From a virus: a DNA stretch of 56,095 nt. The number at the start of each line of letters is the position of its first letter. Within the stretch, counting starts at the first letter, position 1. Below the pieces are notes generated by a model, which searched no databases, was not told where the DNA came from, and worked only from the letters and a program-made list of their open reading frames with translations. Shown here in pieces: positions 34,595 to 44,144 of this stretch. Made by a program: the position numbers and the translations under genes. The DNA lies in the IMG/VR virus record IMGVR_UViG_3300050035_000720, positions 1 through 56,095 of that record; one strand, 5' to 3'.

Positions 34595-35536
34595 TTAGAG
34601 CGTATTCGCGCTTTCAATGCGGTTAACGTATGCCTGGTTTTCAATCGCTCCACCGAACGTGGTCTTCACGGCGATCGTTCCGCGCTGGTTGGCCGCGTCA
34701 GCAACGCCAGAGCTACCCGGCATATGGATGATTAGCTCGAGGGTTTCGCCGGAAATCTCACTCTTGCCAAAAGCGCCATCACCAAAGACAGGAGTACTCA
34801 TGACATTAATCGTCGAGCTGAACGTCACACCCTGCGGAGACATGACAAAGCGGATACCGTACAGGACTCCGGCTTCACCCTGGTAGATGCGCTCCGGATC
34901 GCTATACTCGGCGGACGCCAGCCATTCAGGGATGTTCTCAAGGTCATAAAGGACTTCCGGGCGAATGACTGCGAAGAAGTTCTTTCCGTCCCATGGACGC
35001 GCCCAGTTGAGTTGCAGAGTTCGAACAGATTTTTTAATTTCGACCGATGTCAGAACGTTGCTCTGAATAAGTGCAGAGCGGGAGATTGCTCCGCCGGCAT
35101 ACAGGACGTTGGTACCACTGGACATGAAGTTAGCAGCTACCAGGTCCGGAGTGCGAGCTCCATCAAACGCCAGGCGCTTGGTGCCTTCAGCAATCACATC
35201 GTCGATGCTTGCCCATATCGTTAGATCAGTGAAGCCGATGATACGAGCGTACTGCGAGACACTGATTGGAATGTTCGCTCCGGTCAGCACATCAAGATCG
35301 GGCGTGACGCCCTCGGTGAGTGGTGTGGTATTCGGCGCGAGAATTTCAATCCTGCGAAGGTTGATCACGAGACCGGTATGCTTTTCAATCGGGTGAGGAT
35401 CGCAGAACTGGGTGTGAACAAGCGCAGGGCGCGCCTCTTTCAGAAGTTTAATGTCGTACGCCTGTCGTACTTCGAACGGGAGCGTACCGCCGGTGCCTGG
35501 GGTTGTGCCAGGGCCGTAGCTGATAATGATAGCCAT
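34595..35536 (-). CDS. Major capsid protein, N4-gp56 family
   Basis: A 313-residue capsid protein that forms the head shell. The N-terminal third reads YDIKLLKEARPALVHTQF, then KHTGLVINLRRIEILAP, then NTTPLTEGVTPD, a pattern characteristic of the N4-gp56 capsid family. The SQYARIIGFTDL segment follows in the expected place. Start at 35536 has AAGGGG before it. A longer frame from 35620 overlaps the terminator and the scaffold gene. Flanked by terminators on both sides, consistent with very high and separate expression. Confidence 0.85.
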   Translation of the reverse strand: MAIIISYGPGTTPGTGGTLPFEVRQAYDIKLLKEARPALVHTQFCDPHPIEKHTGLVINLRRIEILAPNTTPLTEGVTPDLDVLTGANIPISVSQYARIIGFTDLTIWASIDDVIAEGTKRLAFDGARTPDLVAANFMSSGTNVLYAGGAISRSALIQSNVLTSVEIKKSVRTLQLNWARPWDGKNFFAVIRPEVLYDLENIPEWLASAEYSDPERIYQGEAGVLYGIRFVMSPQGVTFSSTINVMSTPVFGDGAFGKSEISGETLELIIHMPGSSGVADAANQRGTIAVKTTFGGAIENQAYVNRIESANTL

Positions 35537-35560
35537 AATTACCCCTTGATTTTTGTCGTG

Positions 35561-35591
35561 AAAAAAGGGCCAAGTAGTAATCCTCGGCCCT
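35561..35591 (-). terminator. Rho-independent terminator between scaffold and capsid
   Basis: AGGGCC (35566-35571) pairs with GGCCCT (35586-35591). On the minus strand it is followed by a run of six T. It sits just after the scaffold stop. Confidence 0.7.
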
Positions 35592-35592
35592 C

Positions 35593-36408
35593 TTATTTGG
35601 ATTTGTTTCGGTTTCGCCACTCGGCGATCACCTCGTCGGCGGCCTGGTTGGCGCCTTTTGGATCTGTGTCGTAGTTTGGTATGTCGGGGCCAAACCGTTT
35701 AGTGTTTGCCGATGACCCGTTGCCGCCGGCTGTCGCCGGTTTGCCTGATTTTTCCTGCTCTTGTTTCTTGCCGCCATATGCCGAGATTGTTGCGTCATGT
35801 CTCTTCTGGAGCCGTGCTGCTTCTTTCTCCAAGTCCTCTCCCGGGTTTGCCTTAGCAAAGTTTTGGAGAGCGATTGGATCGGCGTCTGGGTATCGACTAG
35901 CAGCGGTTAACTGCTTTATGCGGACTGCTGTAGTTTTGGCAGGATCTTCTCTGGCTACCGTGTCGGCAACCTGCTTGAGCAATGCGTTTTCGCGCCTGAT
36001 ATACTTGGCGTCGAGCTTTGCGAATGCAGTCTCGAAGTGGACTTGAGCCTCTTCTTTGGTCATGCCTCCAGCGATTTTATCCCAGTACTCTCTCTGAGCA
36101 AGACCATCTTCCTCTGCCTTGCGATCAACGGTGATCTGTCCTATTTGCGCCTGCAGTTGTTTAGTAGTTGTTGTTTTGTTTTGCTCTGATAGGTATTCGG
36201 AAAGCGCATCCATCGTTGTCACGCCTTCGCCGTGCAGCTTTTCTATCAGGTCGCCTAATCCGGACGCCCGGTCAAGGAAAGCTTTTTGCTGTGGTGTGAT
36301 ACTGATGGATGTTTCGGCTGTCGCTTCTGTATTATCCGCTTCAGTTGCTACTGGTGCCGCTTCGGCTGCGGCTGGTTGATGTTGCGTAATCTCTGTTAAG
36401 AGGGGCAT
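35593..36408 (-). CDS. Scaffolding-like protein
   Basis: A 271-residue, highly charged, helical protein with coiled-coil character (QIGQITVDRKAEEDGLAQRE, then QVHFETAFAKLDAKYIRREN) and a disordered basic tail (KKQEQEKSGKPATAGGNGSS). Position immediately upstream of the N4-gp56 capsid gene and composition fit an internal scaffold that is removed during head assembly. Confidence 0.7.
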   Translation of the reverse strand: MPLLTEITQHQPAAAEAAPVATEADNTEATAETSISITPQQKAFLDRASGLGDLIEKLHGEGVTTMDALSEYLSEQNKTTTTKQLQAQIGQITVDRKAEEDGLAQREYWDKIAGGMTKEEAQVHFETAFAKLDAKYIRRENALLKQVADTVAREDPAKTTAVRIKQLTAASRYPDADPIALQNFAKANPGEDLEKEAARLQKRHDATISAYGGKKQEQEKSGKPATAGGNGSSANTKRFGPDIPNYDTDPKGANQAADEVIAEWRNRNKSK

Positions 36409-36432
36409 GAGTTTTGCTTCTCCTGCTAGGTA

Positions 36433-36458
36433 AAGGGTCGCTTTTGCTTGCGATCCTT
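36433..36458 (-). terminator. Hairpin between decoration and scaffold genes
   Basis: AAGGGTCGC pairs with GCGATCCTT in a 9-bp stem (one G-T pair), followed on the minus strand by only a short T stretch. Attenuator or mRNA-processing stem. Confidence 0.5.
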
Positions 36459-36468
36459 GGAAAGTTGC

Positions 36469-37110
36469 TTACTGTGCGCCGTTGGCAAGTGCGCCAGCAG
36501 CAAAGAGAGGAACTGGATAACCCTGGAAGAACGTGACAGTGATCGCGCCTGACGTTGCGACGTTCGTCACGTTAGCCTCAAAGCCGATCGATCCAGCCGC
36601 TACTGCAATACGGACACCGCCCAAGACGGTGATGCCGTTGATTGGCAGTCCGCCGTTGGACGGCAGCTCCGGGTATGGAGCCTGGCCACTGCCTGTGAAC
36701 TGCAGTGCGGATGTATTGGCGACGTTGAGTGTCGACAAAGGATACTGGACACCTTCGCTATCGGTCGTCTGGAACGTTGAGATCATTCCAAGCGTGCCGG
36801 CGGAAGTGATTGTCACAGCATAGACGCGCTCCTGAACAGTGGTAGCGTTTGGTGTGATATCCCAAAGGCCGGTAAACTGTGCGTTTCCAGTAACCGGGAA
36901 TGCGACCTGTGCCGCTGATGTCGTAGTATAGAGCTGCCCACCGCAGCGATACGTGACAGCGTTAGTCACTTTCAGGCTGGTTGTGGTTGCGCCCTGAGCG
37001 ATGCCGGCGTTACCGAGCGGCTGATTACCGATCAATAGCGCCAGCAGGTCGTGGTCGTTCAGATGTGCCTGACTGAGGACGAGCCCGTTGCCGAATGGTT
37101 TCTGATTCAT
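36469..37110 (-). CDS. Putative head decoration protein
   Basis: A 213-residue beta-rich protein (MNQKPFGNGLVLSQAHLNDH at the start, then GATTTSLKVTNAVTYRCGG). It lies upstream of scaffold and capsid genes. Size and composition fit a head decoration or fibre-like protein. No confirming motif. Confidence 0.5.
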   Translation of the reverse strand: MNQKPFGNGLVLSQAHLNDHDLLALLIGNQPLGNAGIAQGATTTSLKVTNAVTYRCGGQLYTTTSAAQVAFPVTGNAQFTGLWDITPNATTVQERVYAVTITSAGTLGMISTFQTTDSEGVQYPLSTLNVANTSALQFTGSGQAPYPELPSNGGLPINGITVLGGVRIAVAAGSIGFEANVTNVATSGAITVTFFQGYPVPLFAAGALANGAQ

Positions 37111-37146
37111 AGTGTTTTCACCTACTTTCGAATAATGTGGATTGTC

Positions 37147-37371
37147 TTACTTAGGTTTGTTGCGACGAATGGCTGCCTGAGCTTTTACGCTTGCAGTCGG
37201 ATCGGTCTTAACTGGATGCAGGTATCGCCCGAGATTTTGATGCGGATACTGCTGCGAGTAGTTGGTCTCTTTATCCTGCTTCGTCTTGGCTGTCTTGTTT
37301 TGAGCCTGGTCGGCTGTGCGCTGCAGAACTTGTTCTCGCCTGGAAACTTGTGATAAGTTATCGTTTGCCAT
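37147..37371 (-). CDS. Small basic protein
   Basis: A 74-residue Lys/Gln-rich protein (NKTAKTKQDKETNYSQQYPH), probably disordered. It follows a strong terminator, so it would need its own promoter or readthrough. Function unknown. Confidence 0.5.
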   Translation of the reverse strand: MANDNLSQVSRREQVLQRTADQAQNKTAKTKQDKETNYSQQYPHQNLGRYLHPVKTDPTASVKAQAAIRRNKPK

Positions 37372-37390
37372 TTTGTTTTGTACCGGGCAT

Positions 37391-37423
37391 TAAAAACCCC
37401 TCAGTCTCGGGAGGACTGAAGGG
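37391..37423 (-). terminator. Rho-independent terminator
   Basis: CCCCTCAGTC pairs with GACTGAAGGG (10 bp with one wobble). On the minus strand it is followed by TTTTTAA. Confidence 0.8.
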
Positions 37424-37442
37424 CAGCGTTGGCACTTGCCAT

Positions 37443-37610
37443 CTATCTATGTCGTGTCGGATCTTCGGATCTTGCCTGATCCCGCTTTTGTCTTACTGGT
37501 GCGAGCGCTGAAGCTTTGCGCTCATTGAGCACAATGCTACCGCCTGGCTGCTTTCGACCGTGATCCTTCGGTTTTGGTACCTGCCGTTCGGCATCGTCGA
37601 TGCTAGACAT
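37443..37610 (-). CDS. Small basic protein, 55 residues
   Basis: A 55-residue frame whose ATG overlaps the stop of the previous gene (TAATG), indicating translational coupling. Sequence begins MSSIDDAERQVPKPKDHGRK and ends RSEDPTRHR, strongly charged and likely disordered. Followed directly by the terminator at 37423. Function unknown. Confidence 0.5.
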   Translation of the reverse strand: MSSIDDAERQVPKPKDHGRKQPGGSIVLNERKASALAPVRQKRDQARSEDPTRHR

Positions 37611-37813
37611 TAGTCTCTCGTGATCTTCGCGCCCATCGTGCTGTTCCAGTCGCCCTGGTGCGACGCAGAACCCGCGCCGGTGCTCCCCACAGTCTTCTTG
37701 CTATCGCCAGGTTTCACAGGTACGGGAGCAGCCTTTACAGCACTCCTGCCCTTACTTAATCCTGATTGCGTACCGCGGCTGTTGGTGCCGCCGTCATCAT
37801 CTGTTCTCATCAT
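37610..37813 (-). CDS. Small disordered head-region protein
   Basis: A 67-residue protein rich in Gly, Ser, Lys and Asp (GLSKGRSAVKAAPVPVKPGD). Four bases separate it from the zinc-ribbon gene upstream. Function unknown. Confidence 0.5.
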   Translation of the reverse strand: MMRTDDDGGTNSRGTQSGLSKGRSAVKAAPVPVKPGDSKKTVGSTGAGSASHQGDWNSTMGAKITRD

Positions 37814-37817
37814 GTTA

Positions 37818-38297
37818 TCAACTGCCTTTCAGTTTTGCTATGTGACGATCGGCAAGCTCGTCTGGTGTTTCGCCGGGTTGGAGTTTGGTGGAGATTGAGA
37901 GCGGAGTTGCTGCCTCTTGATTAACTGCTATCTCCACAATTGCGTGAAACTGTCCGCCGCAGAAAATGCACATATACATGTTTCGCGCCATATCATGCGA
38001 AAACGTAGCGCCACACTTGGAGCACTTCACGCGAGTATCGGTCGCAGGCTTTCGGGTCGACAATTCTTTGACTGCAGCGATTATAGAGTCTCCGCTAATC
38101 CTGACGTGCTTGGTGGTAGCAGAGCCAGTCATGGCATCCTGAACGTCCTGTGCTTGCTCGACAAACTTGTCGATGTCCCAGTTCTGGTTTGACTTGATTG
38201 TCACATGTCCGGGAGTTGCTTCAATGTGAAGATCCGGATTGTCCATTACGACTTTGTTGGGGATATCGTATTGCTCAGTTGAAATTTCGTTAGTCAT
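37818..38297 (-). CDS. Zinc-ribbon protein near portal
   Basis: A 159-residue protein with a clear zinc ribbon C92xxC95...C110xxC113 (KCSKCGATFSHDMARNMYMC). The first half is acidic and helical. Two bases after the portal stop. A zinc-ribbon protein among packaging genes might regulate late steps or bind DNA ends, but this is speculation. Confidence 0.65.
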   Translation of the reverse strand: MTNEISTEQYDIPNKVVMDNPDLHIEATPGHVTIKSNQNWDIDKFVEQAQDVQDAMTGSATTKHVRISGDSIIAAVKELSTRKPATDTRVKCSKCGATFSHDMARNMYMCIFCGGQFHAIVEIAVNQEAATPLSISTKLQPGETPDELADRHIAKLKGS

Positions 38298-38299
38298 AA

Positions 38300-40924
38300 T
38301 TACTGCCCTCCCGAGGCAGTATTATCGTCACTATCAGTGGCCCCCGGTTGGGCCTGCTCTGCTTGCTCTTGTTCTTGCTCCATTTGTTGCTGTTGTAGCT
38401 GTTGAGACTGTTGTGCCTGATTGTCGACCTGCTGCTGCTTTATCGCATTGGCATGAGCCGGGGCAGCGGTTGCAAGGATGTTTGCCTGATGCTCCATCTC
38501 GGCAGCTGCAGGCGATGGGCTCACGCCGAACGTTTCCTGCTCGTATGCTGCCTGGGCCTGCGGAGAAAGCGTGACGGAAGCGGTAATACGGTTATTGAGG
38601 TGTTCGAGCATTGCCTGAGCACTTGCCAGTTCACGCTGCATTTCCGCAATTTCTTTGTTCGCCTCCAGTTGAGAGTTGATCTTGTCCTGCTCGATCTGGC
38701 CCTTGATCTGCGCCAGCTGCGAGTCTGCAGCGAGTTTCGTCTGTGCTTTGTGATCCTCAAACTGCGCCTTGAGCTGTTCCATAGCCATCTGATGATCTTG
38801 ATCTGACTGCTGTTGAGCTGCAGGATTCGGAGCAGTGGCCATCTGAAGCAACATATTTTTGTATGCTGCGTCTTCCATCATCTCCACAATCTCATCGCCA
38901 CCTGCAAACTCTAATGCGGCAAGTACAATCTGTGCGGTCGACGGCATGTTCACGGGCCCAAACAATCCTGCTTTGTAAAGCTCGATAACTTCGGCCCTGG
39001 CGGCTACTGGGTCTCTCGCAAGTGCAGAGCCTGGCGTAATAACGAGGTGGCAGCTTCCGCCGGCGGCTAGTGCCTTGAAAGATTGCGCTCGCTTCAAAGC
39101 TGAAGGTGGAGCGTCCGGCGCCTGCGGAGATGGAGTGGCAGGCTGAGGCTGTCCTGGTTGACCAGGCTGCTGTGTCTGTCCTTGCTGCTGGCCAGTTGGC
39201 TTCAGTCCAAGCTTCTTTGCCGGGTCGCCAAAGTATCCTTGACTGACGAACATCATCCGCTCTTCAGTGTAATTGCGGCCGCACACATGGAGCTCAAGAG
39301 CTGCGCGGTGAGCGTGATAATGCTCAATGTTCGATGCCCGTTCAGCACCCATCAGCTCATCGAGAGCCGCCAGTGCCATGATCGCCTGGGCTGCAGTTAC
39401 GCCAGTCGGAACGTTTCCCTCTGACGTTTCATGGAGTCCGGAGATGTCGTCGATGTAGCCCTCTTCGACTTTGAGTATGTCGAACATCCACGCTGGTGCT
39501 TCAGCGGCTTTTAATATCTCAGGGAACTGTGCGCCTTGAGTGACTGCGATCTTTTCGTTCGGCTTGGCCATATCGAACGAGTCTATCGGAATAGACATGG
39601 CCTCAAATACGAGTTTGCCCCAGCTGGTGTTGCGGTGCTCTTCGAGCCGGCTGATCGTGTTATTGATTGAACGCTGCGACGGTATAAGATCCTGAACGGC
39701 TGATAGTGGATAGAGCGATCCCAGTTGCTCTTCTTCCATCATCAGACTGATCGGAAACCTGATACCTTGAGCTGATAATTGCTTGGCATCCATCCCAGGC
39801 CAACACTGATCGTCTGCCAGCAATACATTGTTCGACATGACTACATGGCGGCCATTCGGGCAAAAATCAGGATCGACAGGGAACCATAGTTCCCAAACCT
39901 CAGCGCAATTTTTTTTGTTCGGCCCTGGCTCGGCACCTCGCACATATTCGCCTACCACGGAGGCCATGCGGCTTTCCACGGTGGCAGCAATACCAGTGCC
40001 GGCATTTGGTCTTACAGCAGGTCCCCACTCGGGATACATTGCTCGAATGTCGGCAAGCGTTCGGACTTTCCGAATGCCTATCCAACCAAGCTCTTCTTCT
40101 TCCCGAGCCTGTGGATCGAGAAGCAAATCAGGGAACGGAACGATCATCTGCTTCATGCAGCCTGCGCGCTTCATGACCGAACCGATCAGGATCGGGTTCC
40201 CCTGCTCGTCATAAACGAGTGGACTGTTTTCGTCATTCGGATCTTCGTGCTGGTAGTTTGGCACCTCAGCCCAGCCGCGCGGATCATGGTATGTGAGAAG
40301 TCCACAAATACCAGTAACCATAGACCATTTGCCGACCTTTTTGGTCTGTCGGTCTCGCTTTACACGGTGGTCATTGTCAGATAGGATTCCCCTGCCCTCT
40401 TCGGCTGCAGCTTTGTCGATGTCGCTATCGCTGGAGGCTTTGACACTGGCATCTGGCTTGTGGCTGTAGGCCTTGGCATGCAAACGTTTGATCTTTGGGC
40501 GGATCAGCGGCCTGGTCGTGCGCACGGCCCAGGTCGAGCCCTGGCCCCCGCTGAACTGCAGCGTACGCATCTGGTAGTTGTAGCGAAGCAACTGCATGCC
40601 TGAGTACATCGCGAGACATTCAAACACGCGCGGCTCGACAACTCGGCGATAATTCAACGCCCCAGTAACCAGTCGCGTGATCTCATTAATCGTGTTCGAC
40701 TGCAGGCTGTCAGGATTGAACTCTTTGTAATCGTAATCGTCCGGCCCAACTTCGAGCCCGGCATTGTCGGGATCATTGAGACGTAGATTTCGCGCCATCT
40801 CTCGGGCAGGAATATCCTGCTTGCGGATGGTATGCTCTGTAACGCCCTCTTTAGGACTGCGGCGCCATCGGCGCTTTGCCTCTTCAGGCAAGCGAGCAAC
40901 TATGTGGTCAATGAGTCCTGGCAT
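38300..40924 (-). CDS. Portal protein
   Basis: An 874-residue portal, the dodecameric ring at the DNA-entry vertex. Central features include MRTLQFSGGQGSTWAVRTTR, a stem-like helix (VQDLIPSQRSINNTISRLEEHRN) and ILKVEEGYIDDISGLHETSEG, which fit podovirus portals of the P22-like size class. From about residue 660 on there is a long coiled coil (QLKAQFEDHKAQTKLAADSQ and onward) and a Gln-rich C-terminus, reminiscent of the P22 portal barrel. Placed between TerL and scaffold, as expected. Confidence 0.85.
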   Translation of the reverse strand: MPGLIDHIVARLPEEAKRRWRRSPKEGVTEHTIRKQDIPAREMARNLRLNDPDNAGLEVGPDDYDYKEFNPDSLQSNTINEITRLVTGALNYRRVVEPRVFECLAMYSGMQLLRYNYQMRTLQFSGGQGSTWAVRTTRPLIRPKIKRLHAKAYSHKPDASVKASSDSDIDKAAAEEGRGILSDNDHRVKRDRQTKKVGKWSMVTGICGLLTYHDPRGWAEVPNYQHEDPNDENSPLVYDEQGNPILIGSVMKRAGCMKQMIVPFPDLLLDPQAREEEELGWIGIRKVRTLADIRAMYPEWGPAVRPNAGTGIAATVESRMASVVGEYVRGAEPGPNKKNCAEVWELWFPVDPDFCPNGRHVVMSNNVLLADDQCWPGMDAKQLSAQGIRFPISLMMEEEQLGSLYPLSAVQDLIPSQRSINNTISRLEEHRNTSWGKLVFEAMSIPIDSFDMAKPNEKIAVTQGAQFPEILKAAEAPAWMFDILKVEEGYIDDISGLHETSEGNVPTGVTAAQAIMALAALDELMGAERASNIEHYHAHRAALELHVCGRNYTEERMMFVSQGYFGDPAKKLGLKPTGQQQGQTQQPGQPGQPQPATPSPQAPDAPPSALKRAQSFKALAAGGSCHLVITPGSALARDPVAARAEVIELYKAGLFGPVNMPSTAQIVLAALEFAGGDEIVEMMEDAAYKNMLLQMATAPNPAAQQQSDQDHQMAMEQLKAQFEDHKAQTKLAADSQLAQIKGQIEQDKINSQLEANKEIAEMQRELASAQAMLEHLNNRITASVTLSPQAQAAYEQETFGVSPSPAAAEMEHQANILATAAPAHANAIKQQQVDNQAQQSQQLQQQQMEQEQEQAEQAQPGATDSDDNTASGGQ

Positions 40925-40927
40925 TTA

Positions 40928-41347
40928 TTAGGAAGCCTGTCCAGCAGCAGGATTAGCAGCAGCAGCGAGTTTGTCGGCATCAGCAATACCGGAAGTTGGC
41001 GGAGCAACGAAAACTGCAGCAGGAGTCACCGGAATGGCGGCTGCAGCAGGAACGGAAGCATTGGCGACTGCGGTAAGTGCGGCCGCCAGCTCTTGGCCGT
41101 ATCCAGCATAAGCATTGCGAAGCGCCAGAATGTCATCAGCCATTGACGATAACTTTTCGCCGCCTTGGATGATGTCAGTGGCAACGTCGGAGTAGATCAC
41201 ACTGGTTAGCGTGTTGTGCTGGTGCGTCTGCGGATCCTGATAAGTGTAGACTGCATGACTGACGACAACAAGCCCGGCATCATGCGCGGAATCCAGCCCT
41301 GCCTGCAGGTCAGCTCGATTAGTATACTCTTCGGTGGTGTAGCTCAA
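40928..41347 (-). CDS. Packaging-region protein, unknown
   Basis: A 139-residue protein with a folded-looking first 95 residues (DAGLVVVSHAVYTYQDPQTH) and an Ala/Pro-rich tail. Overlaps the upstream gene by four bases. Not recognised. Confidence 0.6.
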   Translation of the reverse strand: MSYTTEEYTNRADLQAGLDSAHDAGLVVVSHAVYTYQDPQTHQHNTLTSVIYSDVATDIIQGGEKLSSMADDILALRNAYAGYGQELAAALTAVANASVPAAAAIPVTPAAVFVAPPTSGIADADKLAAAANPAAGQAS

Positions 41348-41808
41348 AATATTCTCCCTTTTTGCTTGCGAGCTTTAGGTGCCACAAGCGCATGCTTGTC
41401 CTCGTCTCGGCGATTGTCTTGCTGCATGACTGGGTCGATGGAGCCGGATTTGACTCTAGCGGAAGCGTCGAAGATCAACTGAGCGACGTGCCGGCGCTTG
41501 ATGGCAATGCGGTGTGCTTGTCCGTCCATCAGGAATCTATCGCGTGACTCAACGGTTGGATACCTCTTCTTGGGCAGCGCAAAATAGAGGGTGACGAACG
41601 GTGATAAACCGTACAGCGGCCCGGGCACTTGATCGAAATTCAGTGTGTTTGGATCCCAGCCTTTGTCTATCAGCATCTGCAGCCACGCAGTGAACGCTTC
41701 GTCTCGACGCTGCACAAGCATGCCAAGTTCCCTGTTAGCTGCCAGAACTTCTGAAAGCGGAGCCCCAGGCATTGCAGACTTGGGTATGAATGATCCATCA
41801 TTGCTCAT
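41344..41808 (-). CDS. Packaging-region protein, unknown
   Basis: A 154-residue protein. The helical start SEVLAANRELGMLVQRRDEA is followed by a basic C-terminus (DKHALVAPKARKQKGRIF). Overlaps both neighbours. Possibly a minor head protein. Not recognised. Confidence 0.6.
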   Translation of the reverse strand: MSNDGSFIPKSAMPGAPLSEVLAANRELGMLVQRRDEAFTAWLQMLIDKGWDPNTLNFDQVPGPLYGLSPFVTLYFALPKKRYPTVESRDRFLMDGQAHRIAIKRRHVAQLIFDASARVKSGSIDPVMQQDNRRDEDKHALVAPKARKQKGRIF

Positions 41809-42169
41809 ATTGCACTACACTCCCATCATTCTCAATGCCGTACGTGTCATCGTCTGGATCCCAGTTAAAATCTTTTCTCATCTGAGCTCGAAATTCTGCG
41901 TTGTGCCTTAGATCGACTTCAGCTTGTATCTGTGCTTGCTCTTTGGTAAGTTGCTGTTGACTAGGCCCCATCACTGCTTTGGTCAGCCCAATGCCCGGAT
42001 TTGGGCTCGCAGGAGCCACGGACAGCGGCTGTTTTTCGTTTCGTGGATTGTATGTCACAGGCTGCGGAGCGTCGGCGATCTTACGAAGCATCCACAGCAG
42101 AATACTTGCGGCGGTGGTCGACCCGCCAAGAGTGAACCATAGAGCACAGTCTAAAATGCGGGCTATCAT
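41798..42169 (-). CDS. Membrane-anchored small protein in packaging region
   Basis: A 123-residue protein with an N-terminal membrane segment (ILDCALWFTLGGSTTAASIL, about residues 4-27), a Pro-rich linker and a charged C-terminus (AEFRAQMRKDFNWDPDDDTY). Overlaps neighbours. A membrane protein between TerL and portal genes is unusual. Function unknown. Confidence 0.6.
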   Translation of the reverse strand: MIARILDCALWFTLGGSTTAASILLWMLRKIADAPQPVTYNPRNEKQPLSVAPASPNPGIGLTKAVMGPSQQQLTKEQAQIQAEVDLRHNAEFRAQMRKDFNWDPDDDTYGIENDGSVVQYEQ

Positions 42170-42399
42170 TCTGGGTCCTCGCGTTTAGAAATAGTTTCAG
42201 GCGGCAGGAAACAAATCTCATCGCACTCGACATCTTCGACGATAGCCACCCACTGAATATTTTCAGAGTCTATAATGCGAACAATTGTGTGTGACAAACG
42301 GAAATCATGTGACATGCTATCGAATTCAATTCTCAGGTACTTCTCAACGTCAATATCGTGGCGTTGCCTTGCACGCAATAACCCGTCTTCTCTGCTCAT
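42166..42399 (-). CDS. Small acidic protein after TerL
   Basis: A 77-residue protein from ATG 42399, with GGGAGGGCG upstream at good spacing. A longer frame from 42435 would overlap TerL. Beta-rich middle (LSHTIVRIIDSENIQWVAIV) and acidic end (DVECDEICFLPPE). Not recognised. Confidence 0.6.
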   Translation of the reverse strand: MSREDGLLRARQRHDIDVEKYLRIEFDSMSHDFRLSHTIVRIIDSENIQWVAIVEDVECDEICFLPPETISKREDPE

Positions 42400-42425
42400 A
42401 ATAACGCCCTCCCGAGGCGCTGCGC

Positions 42426-44144
42426 TTATCCCCAATGCGCCAGCTCGTGCTCCGAGACTGCGCCGGGATCATAGCTGTCTGCTTGCTTTTCAGGATTCTG
42501 CAGGTAGTACGGCAGCTCTTCTTCCGGAATGTTGACGATCTTGCGTCCGTCGAACTCTAAGCCGGTGTCGTTTGGATCACCGGGGTCTTCAGCTGGATTC
42601 GGTCTTGTCGAAAGCATATTGCCAATAGCTACAACGATATGGCTGAACTTGTCATGCAACACCATTTCGCGCTTAGTAGGATCATGTCGCGCACCCTCTA
42701 GGCCTTCCTTGGCAGCTGAATTGAAACCTCGATAAATCTTGAACTTACCGGGAACGCGAAGGAACGCGCGGATCTGGTTATTTCTATGCTGGATCGAGAC
42801 TATGGCATTGCTCGCCTTAACACAACGCAGTCCTGCTCTTTGGAAATCAGCAATGTCAGGTTCGGCTTTGACTCCGTTGATAGTCTTTTGTGACCACATC
42901 GACTCATCACAAACGAGAATAAACTTGTCTTTTGGGATGCTCCACCACGCTAGCCCCTCACAAACTAATTCAGCCTGTTCAGCATTACTCAGCCTTGATT
43001 GTTCGTGGGAGCAAAGGCAATGCACCGCGCCGGTTTCGTCCACGCAGCCAACAGTAAATGCATATGGATCGGCGTAGCCCCAGTCGAGACCTCCGACAAA
43101 CGTGTACCACCTTGGGGGTGGCTGCTCCCGTGTAAAAATTGGAGTTATACAATGCTGATCCTCAATAAACGTATCGAAGAATGCTTTGCCGGTAACACGA
43201 AACGCCTCTTCGTCGTCGCTCGGGTATTCTTGCGGGAACATGGCGCCCATACCCGGTTCGGCAATCTTGTTACGGCGCCATTGAAGCTGGCCATTCATCA
43301 GCGAGTGCTGCGCCTGCAGTACAAGTTCTTCCTCAGTTGCAGTAAAGCCTGGCCCTGGCTCAGCAGTGTACTCCGGATGCCAATGCCACGGGTAGAAATG
43401 AGCGTTGAATACGCTTTTTGTTCTGCCGTCTTCGGTTTGTTTCAGCTTACCTGTGGCCAACTGGTACTCTTCGTAGAACTGGTTACCTCGCCCGTTAGCT
43501 GTTGTCTCGCCGAAAACGTTACCCGTTGTCGGTATCGCCTGCAGCAGTCCGGTGAGTACATCCTCGTTATCCCAGAACGCCCACTCCGACATGTGTAGGT
43601 TGTTGATTGTATCGCCGCGGCCTGCTGTCCCCTTGCCGGCGGTCATAATCGAAACACGACTGTTTATCGAAGGCCAGTAGATCTCACGTTTGGACGCGTA
43701 CTGTGTTTCCGGCTTGCCTTCCGGTAGAAAATCATAAAAGCGTGACTGCATACGGAATAGCTTTTCAGCCGATTCCAGGTCGTGCGCCATAATGATCGTG
43801 TTTGTGTTTCGATTGTTAATCGTGTCTAGAAATAACAAACCGCCGATCAGGGTAGAAAAACCGAACTGCCTTGCCTTCAGTGTTAGGTCTCGAAGTGACG
43901 CGAGTCTTACACCGTCTTCATAGCCAATGTCATCCAGGAACATACGCTGGATCGCATTAAGCTGGAACCGAACAACTGTACGTTCTTTGGTCTGGATGTA
44001 GAGGTCAGCAAGTCCGTAAACTCTCGTTACTTCGCATTCCGCCAGGCCCCTACGCTGCGCCTGCGTGTATAGCTCCTCGAATAGATCGACGTGCGGCAAG
44101 TTTTTCGAGGATTTTCTTTCTGCTGCCCGGTTCGCATTCATCAA
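42426..44144 (-). CDS. Terminase large subunit
   Basis: A 572-residue packaging motor. The ATPase half has a Walker A-like K90ARQFGFST98, a form typical of phage terminases, and a Walker B-like region INNLHMSEWAFW. The nuclease half has the RNase H-like motif GGLDWGYADP with D354 as a likely metal ligand. Followed by FILVCDESMWSQKTINGVKA. It would pump DNA into the prohead through the portal and cut the concatemer. The start at 44144 overlaps the terS gene by 95 bases, and no better ATG is available before residue 60. Confidence 0.9.
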   Translation of the reverse strand: MMNANRAAERKSSKNLPHVDLFEELYTQAQRRGLAECEVTRVYGLADLYIQTKERTVVRFQLNAIQRMFLDDIGYEDGVRLASLRDLTLKARQFGFSTLIGGLLFLDTINNRNTNTIIMAHDLESAEKLFRMQSRFYDFLPEGKPETQYASKREIYWPSINSRVSIMTAGKGTAGRGDTINNLHMSEWAFWDNEDVLTGLLQAIPTTGNVFGETTANGRGNQFYEEYQLATGKLKQTEDGRTKSVFNAHFYPWHWHPEYTAEPGPGFTATEEELVLQAQHSLMNGQLQWRRNKIAEPGMGAMFPQEYPSDDEEAFRVTGKAFFDTFIEDQHCITPIFTREQPPPRWYTFVGGLDWGYADPYAFTVGCVDETGAVHCLCSHEQSRLSNAEQAELVCEGLAWWSIPKDKFILVCDESMWSQKTINGVKAEPDIADFQRAGLRCVKASNAIVSIQHRNNQIRAFLRVPGKFKIYRGFNSAAKEGLEGARHDPTKREMVLHDKFSHIVVAIGNMLSTRPNPAEDPGDPNDTGLEFDGRKIVNIPEEELPYYLQNPEKQADSYDPGAVSEHELAHWG